Assembly (NCBI GenBank): GCA_021324035.1
Contig: JAJPJU010000232.1
Location: forward strand, 1-5,181
DNA length: 5,181 bases
Source: Spartobacteria bacterium
GTDB taxonomy: Bacteria > Verrucomicrobiota > Verrucomicrobiia > Chthoniobacterales > UBA10450
Reading direction: 5' to 3'
Positions 1 to 5,176 of the stretch are shown here, one piece after another. The notes beneath the pieces were generated by a model. The model was not told the origin of the DNA and did no database searches. It saw only the letters and a list, made by a program, of their open reading frames with translations. The first letter of the stretch is position 1. Each line of letters begins with the position of its first letter. The position numbers and the translations under genes were made by a program.

Positions 1-543
1 CGCCAGATGCGCGCCGCGACGATCGTCAACCACGGCATGAATCTCGTCGAGAATGACCGTGCGGACGGTCTTCAACATTTTGCGGCCGGATTCCGATGTC
101 AGCAGGAGATAAAGCGATTCCGGCGTCGTCACCAATATGTGCGGCGGTGTTTTAATCAGCGCCTGACGTTGCGCTGCGGTTGTGTCGCCGGTGCGAACTT
201 CAGCCCGAACATCAACGTCGTGTCCTTCGGCCTTCAACAATTCGCGAACTCCAGCAAGCGGCTCCTGCAAATTTTTTCGAATGTCGTTGCTCAGCGCCTT
301 GAGAGGCGAAACGTAAACGACCTGAGTTTCATCCGGCAGTCCTTCAGCAGCGCCGCGCCGGAATAACTGGTCGAGCGACGCCAGGAATGCGGCCAGAGTT
401 TTGCCCGAACCGGTCGGAGCAGAAATTAACACATGCCGGCCAGATTGAATTTCCGGCCAGCCGCGAATTTGAGGTTCGGTTGGCGATCCAAAGGTTCGCT
501 CAAACCAGCGTGCGACCGCGGGATGAAATCGAAAGCGTTCCAT
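1..543 (-). CDS. lhr: Lhr-family DEAD/DEAH-box helicase, N-terminal part (cut by window edge)
   Basis: This is the first 181 codons of a superfamily 2 ATP-dependent helicase of the Lhr (large helicase-related) type. The frame is open to base 1, so the C-terminal half of the motor and everything after it lie outside the window. Visible motifs, in order: a Q-motif-like stretch around residues 13-30 (WFERTFGSPTEPQ), Walker A APTGSGKT at 42-49, motif Ia VYVSPLKALSND at 76-87, RTGDT at 117-121, motif Ib TTPESLYLLL at 139-148, and motif II DEIHAV at 166-171. The DEIH box followed by RRGAHLA is characteristic of Lhr rather than RecQ or RecG. Known Lhr proteins are 3'-5' translocases that unwind DNA or RNA-DNA hybrids and are linked to DNA repair. 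The ATG at 543 is chosen because the following residues align with the usual Lhr N-terminus; no good ribosome binding site precedes it. It lies 97 bases downstream of the glycosyltransferase gene on the same strand. Full-length Lhr versus Lhr-core cannot be decided here. Confidence 0.93.
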   Translation of the reverse strand, partial: MERFRFHPAVARWFERTFGSPTEPQIRGWPEIQSGRHVLISAPTGSGKTLAAFLASLDQLFRRGAAEGLPDETQVVYVSPLKALSNDIRKNLQEPLAGVRELLKAEGHDVDVRAEVRTGDTTAAQRQALIKTPPHILVTTPESLYLLLTSESGRKMLKTVRTVILDEIHAVVDDRRGAHLA

Positions 544-596
544 GAGGAAAACGTGGGCTGTTAATTTACGTGGGAGCCTGCGAAAGCAAAGTCGCC

Positions 597-639
597 ATGG
601 CGGCTGACCTTACTCGCGATGGCGGCTGGGTCAGCCGCC
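597..639. repeat. Nested inverted and direct repeats between glycosyltransferase and helicase genes
   Basis: Two copies of ATGGCGGCTG (597-606 and 619-628) lie 22 bases apart, and extend leftwards to 15 bases with one mismatch (592-606, 614-628). The second copy forms a perfect 8-bp hairpin with CAGCCGCC at 632-639 (3-base loop). The first copy forms a perfect 11-bp stem, GGCGGCTGACC at 599-609 with GGTCAGCCGCC at 629-639 (19-base loop). The two pairings compete for the same right arm. A 10-bp palindrome, CGCCATGGCG, sits at 593-602. On the minus strand the short hairpin starts immediately after the glycosyltransferase stop codon, so it could act as a transcript-end or mRNA-stabilising structure, but no run of T follows it. 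A dispersed short palindromic repeat is an alternative that only genome-wide counting could settle. Confidence 0.7.
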
Positions 640-640
640 G

Positions 641-1354
641 CTACCTGTTCATGCGCAGCGCGATCACTTCGCGCAGCATTCGCAAACTATCGTGAACCAC
701 GCGGACCTTGCTGCCTTCCGCATGATTCCATCGAACAGGAATCTCGCGAAGTCGTAGGCCGGCGCGATGCGCGAGAAGGAGCAATTCAACATCGAAGGCA
801 AAGCCGACGGTGTGCGCTTTCTCAAGAATCGGACGGCAAACGTCGAGTCGAAATGCTTTGAACCCACATTGCGTGTCCCAAAACGGCATGCCGGTTGCCA
901 GCCGTACGATCAAATTAAACACGCGCCCGGCCTGCTCCCGCCGCCATGGTTGATGCACTCCAATTAATTTGCGGTCGAGCGCTCGCGAACCAAAAGCAAT
1001 ATCAACGTCTCCCTTCGCAATCGGCTCAATCAGTTTCGGAATTTCGCTCAACGGCGTCGACAGATCCGCATCGAAGAACAATCCGACCGGTTTCGTAGCG
1101 GCGAGCAATCCGCTTCGGACTGCCGCGCCTTTGCCGCGATTCGGAAAATTTTCGATCAAACGCGTTTCAACTTTCGCGCCGGCAAAAGCATCGCGAACGA
1201 CCGCCGCCGTTGGGTCAGTCGATCCATCGTTCACGACGATCAATTCGGCGCCAGGGCTCTCAATCGACAAAAAATCGAGCGTCGAATGAACTGTTTCGCC
1301 GATGCGGGCGGCTTCGTTATAGCACGGAATGACGACGGTAAACGGCGTAAGCAT
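641..1354 (-). CDS. Family 2 glycosyltransferase, dolichyl/polyprenyl-phosphate glucosyltransferase-like (ALG5/DPG-synthase type)
   Basis: This 237-residue GT-A fold enzyme probably transfers a sugar from a nucleotide sugar to a polyprenyl-phosphate carrier at the cytoplasmic face of the inner membrane. The sequence shows the GT2 opening TVVIPCYNEAARIGETV (residues 6-22), VVNDGSTDP (40-48), NRGKGAAVRSGL (72-83), and the metal-binding DAD at 95-97 within FFDADLSTP. It also shows GSR (122-124), WDTQCGFKAFR (159-169) and the late IPVRWNHAEGSKV (205-217). The DADLSTP and DTQCGFK signatures point to the ALG5-like subgroup rather than DPM1 or cellulose-synthase relatives. There is no C-terminal pair of membrane helices such as many bacterial polyprenyl-phosphate glycosyltransferases have, so membrane attachment would be peripheral. 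The frame stays open upstream to 1675, but those residues are antisense-like read-through of the asparaginase gene, and the family N-terminus begins at the ATG at 1354. No clear Shine-Dalgarno precedes it. Sugar and acceptor cannot be told from sequence. Confidence 0.92.
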   Translation of the reverse strand: MLTPFTVVIPCYNEAARIGETVHSTLDFLSIESPGAELIVVNDGSTDPTAAVVRDAFAGAKVETRLIENFPNRGKGAAVRSGLLAATKPVGLFFDADLSTPLSEIPKLIEPIAKGDVDIAFGSRALDRKLIGVHQPWRREQAGRVFNLIVRLATGMPFWDTQCGFKAFRLDVCRPILEKAHTVGFAFDVELLLLAHRAGLRLREIPVRWNHAEGSKVRVVHDSLRMLREVIALRMNR

Positions 1355-1410
1355 GCTGATTAGATCGCGAATAGTTGTAGAGGCGCCCGTGCCGAGCGCC
1401 CAGCAATTCT

Positions 1411-1430
1411 TTACCGAAAAATTTCGGTAA
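1411..1430. repeat. Perfect 9-bp inverted repeat spanning the asparaginase stop codon
   Basis: TTACCGAAA at 1411-1419 is the exact reverse complement of TTTCGGTAA at 1422-1430, separated by two bases (in RNA, an 8-bp stem with a 4-base loop). Read on the minus strand it encodes the last residues of the asparaginase and its TAA stop. No T-run follows directly in the minus-strand direction, so a classic intrinsic terminator is not supported. A weaker GGCGC/GCGCC pair (1382-1386 with 1396-1400) lies just beyond it in the 56-base gap. It may influence 3'-end stability or termination efficiency, or be coincidence constrained by the coding sequence. Confidence 0.55.
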
Positions 1431-2424
1431 CGAACTTGCCATTCGCGTCTACGTATCCGCGATACATGCCGGAAGTGTTGAACGGCAACGAGATATCCCC
1501 GGCTTTGTCGATCGCAATCACCCCGCCCGTGCCGCCAAGTTTGCCAATTTTGTTGATCACAGCGATCGACGCTTCCTGAAGCGTTTTCCGCCTGTATTCC
1601 ATCAGGGCGGATACATCGTGGGCGGCAGTGGCCATGATGAAGAATTCGCCGTCGCCTGTGCCGGAGACGGCGCAAGTTGCGTTGTTAGCGTAAGTGCCGG
1701 CGCCGATCACCGGGCTATCGCCGATGCGCCCGGCGAGTTTATTCGATTTGCCACCGGTCGAAGTGGCCGCCGCCAAATTCCCGTTTCGATCCAGCGCGAC
1801 CGCCCCAACGGTATCATTAGTAACAATAAATTTCTTATCGCCCACTCCGCCCTTTTCTTTCGCTTTGTCCCTTTGCAACTCATCCCAGCGTTCCTGAGTA
1901 AAAAAATATTTCGCGTCGACCAATTCGATGCCGTGCTCCTTGGCAAATGCCTCGGCGCCGGGGCCTGCCATCATCACGTGCGGGGATTTCTCCATCACGG
2001 CGCGGGCGAGCGTGATCGGATTTTTGACGTGCTCCAGATTCGCGACGGTTCCTGCGCGCAACGTTTTGCCGTCCATAATCGCAGCGTCCATTTCATTGAC
2101 GCCGGCGGCATTGAAAACGGCGCCTTTTCCGGCGTTGAACAGCGGATTGTCCTCAAAAATCCGCACCGCAGCTTCAGTTGCGTCCAGCGCGGATCCGCCG
2201 TGTTGCAAAACTTCCCAACCCGCGCGGAGCGCGTTTTCAATTCCAGCGCGGTATTCGCGCTCGTGTTCCGCGCTCATTTTGCTGCGCTCCATCGTTCCAG
2301 CGCCGCCGTGAACGACCAATCCAATCTTCGCTTCTTTGGCTGAACTCATTAGGCCGAATTGTTGTCCGCCAGCTAATGCCGCAAACGCGAACACTCCACA
2401 AGTCACAACGATTCGCATCCACAT
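1411..2424 (-). CDS. iaaA: Plant-type isoaspartyl peptidase/L-asparaginase, probably exported
   Basis: This 337-residue N-terminal-nucleophile (Ntn) hydrolase hydrolyses L-asparagine and isoaspartyl dipeptides; such enzymes cleave themselves into two subunits just before a catalytic Thr. That residue is Thr205 in NDTVGAVALD (203-212). Downstream lie ATSTGGKSNKLAGRIGDSP (220-238), with Arg233 and Asp236 in the usual substrate-binding positions, SGTGDGEFFI (254-263) with Thr256-Gly257, and PFNTSGMYRG (314-323). The alpha part carries LVVHGGAGTM (36-45), PLFNAGKGAVF (94-104) and MDAAIMDGKT (112-121). A lysine-rich linker (about 171-202) precedes the cleavage site, as in relatives. Residues 3-20 look like a Sec signal peptide: a basic Met-Arg, a hydrophobic core and ALA before GGQQ, suggesting a periplasmic enzyme. 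The start is the ATG at 2424 (another ATG at 2418); a start at 2349 would give a cytosolic form. The open frame up to 2583 overlaps mlaE and is not used. No clear ribosome site is seen. Confidence 0.94.
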   Translation of the reverse strand: MWMRIVVTCGVFAFAALAGGQQFGLMSSAKEAKIGLVVHGGAGTMERSKMSAEHEREYRAGIENALRAGWEVLQHGGSALDATEAAVRIFEDNPLFNAGKGAVFNAAGVNEMDAAIMDGKTLRAGTVANLEHVKNPITLARAVMEKSPHVMMAGPGAEAFAKEHGIELVDAKYFFTQERWDELQRDKAKEKGGVGDKKFIVTNDTVGAVALDRNGNLAAATSTGGKSNKLAGRIGDSPVIGAGTYANNATCAVSGTGDGEFFIMATAAHDVSALMEYRRKTLQEASIAVINKIGKLGGTGGVIAIDKAGDISLPFNTSGMYRGYVDANGKFVTEIFR

Positions 2425-2522
2425 AGGTTTTACGCCAGAACAAGTAGTCCGCGGCTGCCTCCAATGCCAGCGGGAAGAAAACGCTTTGTCCGGTTTGCGA
2501 CCTGAGGCAGTTTCCTTGCTAC
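2425..2522. promoter_or_regulatory. Divergent intergenic region between asparaginase and mla operon
   Basis: These 98 bases separate the start of the minus-strand asparaginase gene from the start of plus-strand mlaE, so promoters for both should lie here or reach into the flanking genes. I see no strong sigma-70 hexamer pair. A poor candidate for the mla side is TTGTCC at 2486-2491 followed 17 bases later by AGTTTC, too far from consensus to call. A 7-bp perfect inverted repeat, CTGCCTC at 2455-2461 and GAGGCAG at 2504-2510, brackets the centre and could be an operator or chance. The GAGG at 2504-2507 lies 15 bases before the mlaE ATG, further than an ideal Shine-Dalgarno. Confidence 0.4.
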
Positions 2523-3374
2523 ATGGCCGACCAAAAAAAGGAAACCACCGAAGAAGGATTGATCGCCGCCCCGGTGATCGCACTGCAGGAAATCGGAAGC
2601 GCCGGCCAGAACTTTCTGGCCGAGGTCGGCAGCATGTTCTGGTTCATCATCAACACCTTCAACGAAACGCTCGAGCGTTTGCGCGAAGGACGGGTGCCAT
2701 TCACCGCCAGCAGCTTCTTCCGGTATGCCGAACGCGCCGGAGTCGATTCGGTTCCGCTGGTCGGGCTGGTTTCGTTTTTCCTCGGACTCACCATGGCCTT
2801 GCTGACTGGGTATCAGCTCCAACGGTTCGGGACCGAAAGGCTGGTGCCGGGTTTAGTCTCAATCGGTTTTACCCGCGAGCTTGGACCGCTCATTACTGGA
2901 ATCATGTTGGCGGCGCGAATTGGCGCCGCGTTCACCGCCGAACTCGGAACCATGACCGTTTCCGAGGAAGTCGAGGCCATCGAAGCGATGGGCATCGGTC
3001 CGCTGCGGTTCCTCGTCGCTCCGCGAATGCTTGCCCTGTTTTTCTTGATGCCCTGTCTATCGACGATCTCGAACATTTCGGCCATTGTGGCTACAAGCCT
3101 GATCTCGAAGGCTTACTTCGGCATCGCCTTTCCATATTTCGTCGATCTGGTTCGCGACTCGTTGCTTATTCGCGATCTGATCACCGGAGTGCTGAAAAGC
3201 TTCCTGTTCGGATTGCTAATCGCGGCGATCGCCTGCTATCGCGGACTTAATGTAAAAGGCGGTGCCGCCGGCGTCGGCACGGCGACGACCTCGAGCGTCG
3301 TGACGGCCATCACCGTCGTGATTGGCGTCGATACGCTCTACAACGTCGTTTACACGAACTTTTTCCCGACATGA
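2523..3374 (+). CDS. mlaE: MlaE/YrbE-family ABC transporter permease (phospholipid transport)
   Basis: This 283-residue integral inner-membrane protein is the permease of an Mla (maintenance of lipid asymmetry) transporter, moving phospholipids between the membranes of a diderm cell. The family core is plain: TRELGPLITGIMLAARIGAA at 117-136, then AELGTMTVSEEVEAIEAMG at 139-157 and RFLVAPRMLA at 162-171. Near the C-terminus come KSFLFG (225-230), a CY (238-239) and GAAGVGTATT (247-256). Hydrophobic segments fall roughly at 75-97, 120-137, 166-195, 222-240 and 256-276, and residues 28-70 look like the amphipathic N-terminal interface helix followed by a loop. The polar first 12 residues and the ATG at 2523 are accepted because no better start is in frame; the upstream ribosome site is weak. 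The gene opens the operon and its TGA overlaps the mlaF ATG in ATGA, which implies translational coupling. The length is only slightly above the usual 260 or so. Confidence 0.96.
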   Translation: MADQKKETTEEGLIAAPVIALQEIGSAGQNFLAEVGSMFWFIINTFNETLERLREGRVPFTASSFFRYAERAGVDSVPLVGLVSFFLGLTMALLTGYQLQRFGTERLVPGLVSIGFTRELGPLITGIMLAARIGAAFTAELGTMTVSEEVEAIEAMGIGPLRFLVAPRMLALFFLMPCLSTISNISAIVATSLISKAYFGIAFPYFVDLVRDSLLIRDLITGVLKSFLFGLLIAAIACYRGLNVKGGAAGVGTATTSSVVTAITVVIGVDTLYNVVYTNFFPT

Positions 3375-4162
3375 GCTCCGAGAATTCCCATATGGTCGCG
3401 CTCCGCGACGTGGTCATGGAATTCGAGGACAAAAAGGTCCTCGATGATTTGTCGCTCACGGTTGAGCCACAGGAACGCCTCGTCGTCATGGGACAAAGCG
3501 GCAGCGGCAAGAGCACGATCCTGCGTTTGATCCTCGGGATCCTTCACCCGAGCGCCGGAGAAGTTTTCTTTAAGCAATTCGAGGTCACGCGATTGAGACG
3601 TCGAAAATTGCAGCAGGTCCGCCGCCAGATCGGAATGGTCTATCAATATTCGGCGTTGCTTAGTTCGCGAAACGTTCGCGACAATGTCGCGTTGCCGTTG
3701 GAAGAACTGAGCGAGAAATCGCGCAAAGAAATCGACACGATCGTCGACGAAAAACTCGATCTGGTCGGAATGAAGGACGCCAGAGACTTGATGCCATCGG
3801 AATTGAGCGGCGGAATGCGCAAACGGGTCAGCCTTGCCCGGGCGTTGACCATGGAGCCCGAGCTCGTGCTGTTCGACGAACCAACCGCGGGGCTCGATCC
3901 GGTGATCGCTTCGGTGATCGACGAATTAATTATTAGCCTCACCGAAAATGCGAAAGTCACGTCGATCGTGGTGACCCATGAAATGGCCAGTGCCTTTCGC
4001 GTCGGCACACGAATGGCTATGTTGTATCAGGGCAAGATCATTGAAGACGCTGATCCCGAAACATTTAAGAATTCTCAAAACCCGGTGGTCGCTCAGTTCT
4101 TGAGCGGAAGCACGGAAGGTCCGATTCTGGAAGGAAGCCAAGATGCAATTGAAAAAAAATGA
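3371..4162 (+). CDS. mlaF: MlaF-family ABC transporter ATPase (phospholipid transport)
   Basis: This 263-residue cytoplasmic ATP-binding subunit powers the MlaE permease. All ABC motifs are intact: Walker A GQSGSGKST (41-49), Q-loop Gln92 in YQYSALLSS (91-99), signature LSGGMRKRV (145-153), Walker B LVLFDE with catalytic Glu170 (165-170), D-loop AGLDP (173-177) and switch His203 in VVTHEM (200-205). The YQ-(S)-ALLSS form of the Q-loop and the FLSGSTEGPI ending (243-252) are typical of MlaF/Ttg2A rather than of amino-acid or export ATPases. The residues after about 243 correspond to the C-terminal extension that in E. coli MlaF contacts the neighbouring ATPase subunit and MlaB. The gene starts inside the mlaE stop codon, with no independent strong ribosome site, and its last 20 bases overlap mlaD. 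ATP hydrolysis should therefore be competent; the direction of lipid transport cannot be told from sequence. Confidence 0.97.
   Translation: MSSENSHMVALRDVVMEFEDKKVLDDLSLTVEPQERLVVMGQSGSGKSTILRLILGILHPSAGEVFFKQFEVTRLRRRKLQQVRRQIGMVYQYSALLSSRNVRDNVALPLEELSEKSRKEIDTIVDEKLDLVGMKDARDLMPSELSGGMRKRVSLARALTMEPELVLFDEPTAGLDPVIASVIDELIISLTENAKVTSIVVTHEMASAFRVGTRMAMLYQGKIIEDADPETFKNSQNPVVAQFLSGSTEGPILEGSQDAIEKK
4129..4137 (+). promoter_or_regulatory. Shine-Dalgarno site for mlaD inside mlaF
   Basis: GGAAGGAAG lies within the mlaF coding sequence; its AAGGA core (4131-4135) ends 7 bases before the ATG at 4143. This is the best ribosome binding site in the window, and it fixes the mlaD start 20 bases before the end of mlaF rather than at the later in-frame ATG at 4167. 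It suggests that mlaD is initiated independently as well as by coupling, which would fit a need for several MlaD copies (a hexamer in E. coli) per transporter. Confidence 0.75.
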
Positions 4163-5150
4163 GATCATGACCGGCCTCCTGGTGGTGGGGACCGTGGCCG
4201 TGCTGGTCTTCGTCCTGGTCTTGCTCGGCGCGCCGGGTTTGTTCCGGCCATTGGTGACTTATAAGATCTACGTCGACAACGCCGCAGGAATTAAGCAGGG
4301 AGCGACCGTGATGCTGGCGGGGCGCAAAATTGGCCAGGTCCAAAAGCTTTTCTCACCGGTTTCGAAAGAAGAAGAGCGTCGCGCCGAAGAAGCGGCGGCG
4401 GCCTTTCGTGCACCCGAACCAAACTCGACTCCCGAAGATACAAACAAGCCCAAATACGAAGCGCGCATCGATATCCAGGTTGACCGGAATGCGATTGTGT
4501 ATCGCGATGCCAAAACGCGGTTGATGCAGCTCGGTTTGCTTGGCGAAATGGCAATCGACATCACCCAGGGCACTGACGCGTCCGGACGCGCCCGTGACGG
4601 CGAGATTTTTGCCGGCGAACGGACGCCGGACTTCAGCGAAGCCGCCGCGAAAATGTTGGAAGTGATCAAACCGGTTGCGGCCGAGGCCACCACCACGATG
4701 AAGGGTTTGCAGGAGACAGCCGATAACATCAACCATCTTACCGACGAAAACTCAGAGCTCAGTCAGGCTCTCGCTCAGGTGAAAACGTTCGGTGAGCACA
4801 TGGCCGATCTCACCGCTCCGGACAGCGCCCTGTCCCATTCTCTTAATAATATTGAAAAGATCAGCACCAGCCTGACCGAAAACAATAATATCAAGCTGAC
4901 GCTCGAAAATCTGCGCAGCTCCTCGGAAAAATTAAAAGACACAATGCACGATCTCGAGCCGGTCGGGAAAAACCTCGCGGAATTCAGCGACACCATCAAA
5001 AGCCAGCCGTGGCGATTGGTTTATCCGACGACCAAGAAATATCCGGAGAAAGCCCCGACTCCAAGCGAAGCAACCATCACCGTTCGAAAGAGCGCGAAAC
5101 CAAAAGCAACGGCAACGCCCAAGACTGCAAGCAGCGGCGGCGGACGTTGA
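4143..5150 (+). CDS. mlaD: MlaD-family MCE-domain lipid-transport protein with insertion and basic C-terminal tail
   Basis: This 335-residue inner-membrane-anchored periplasmic protein is the substrate-binding component of the Mla transporter; MCE domains form hexameric rings with a central hydrophobic lipid pore. Residues 1-9 are cytoplasmic and polar, 11-30 form one membrane helix (GLLVVGTVAVLVFVLVLLGA), and the MCE domain runs from about 37 to 142. The domain starts VTYKIYVDNAAGIKQGATVM (38-57), followed by GRKIGQV (60-66), and closes with the conserved pore-loop signature LGLLGEMAIDI (130-140). Residues 71-105, between two strands, are a charged then Pro/Thr-rich insertion of about 30 residues that E. 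coli MlaD lacks. Residues 164-290 are mainly helical with heptad-like hydrophobics, probably a coiled coil or helical tube, ending in SQPWRLVYP (287-295), a motif common at the end of MCE helical regions. Residues 298-335 are Lys/Ala/Thr/Pro-rich and probably disordered. At 335 residues it is much longer than the 183 of E. coli MlaD. It is the last gene seen of the operon; a separate solute carrier (mlaC) is not visible. Confidence 0.94.
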   Translation: MQLKKNEIMTGLLVVGTVAVLVFVLVLLGAPGLFRPLVTYKIYVDNAAGIKQGATVMLAGRKIGQVQKLFSPVSKEEERRAEEAAAAFRAPEPNSTPEDTNKPKYEARIDIQVDRNAIVYRDAKTRLMQLGLLGEMAIDITQGTDASGRARDGEIFAGERTPDFSEAAAKMLEVIKPVAAEATTTMKGLQETADNINHLTDENSELSQALAQVKTFGEHMADLTAPDSALSHSLNNIEKISTSLTENNNIKLTLENLRSSSEKLKDTMHDLEPVGKNLAEFSDTIKSQPWRLVYPTTKKYPEKAPTPSEATITVRKSAKPKATATPKTASSGGGR

Positions 5151-5157
5151 ATTGAAG

Positions 5158-5176
5158 GCCGTCTGGGCCCGACGGC
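5158..5176 (+). terminator. Possible hairpin terminator after mlaD
   Basis: GCCGTC at 5158-5163 pairs perfectly with GACGGC at 5171-5176 around a 7-base spacer that itself contains the palindrome GGGCCC. The stem begins 8 bases after the mlaD stop codon. The GC-rich stem fits the first half of an intrinsic terminator, but the window ends five bases later with no T-run visible, so this could equally be an intergenic repeat. If it does terminate, the mla operon would end at mlaD. Confidence 0.4.

Noticed and set aside
7..366. Plus-strand open frame opposite the helicase gene.
   Set aside because: The opposite strand encodes a continuous set of Lhr helicase motifs through this stretch; the plus-strand reading shows no domain.
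1355..1675. Upstream extension of the glycosyltransferase reading frame (107 extra residues).
   Set aside because: The extra residues are Arg/His/Cys-rich and overlap the coding sequence of the asparaginase in another frame; the GT2 fold starts just after the ATG at 1354.
1618..2343. Plus-strand open frame of 241 codons opposite the asparaginase gene.
   Set aside because: It is antisense to a fully conserved enzyme, its residues match no fold I recognise, and its length is explained by the GC-rich codon pattern of the real gene.
2392..2403. Possible lipoprotein lipobox (VVTC) in the asparaginase N-terminus.
   Set aside because: The cysteine is at residue 9, before most of the hydrophobic core rather than after it, so it cannot be a signal peptidase II site.
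2425..2583. Upstream extension of the asparaginase frame (53 extra residues).
   Set aside because: It runs through the divergent spacer and into the 5' end of mlaE on the other strand, and it would bury a good signal peptide inside the protein.
2336..3250. Plus-strand open frame of 304 codons overlapping the mlaE gene.
   Set aside because: It is an out-of-frame reading of mlaE rich in Arg and His; mlaE itself carries every family motif.
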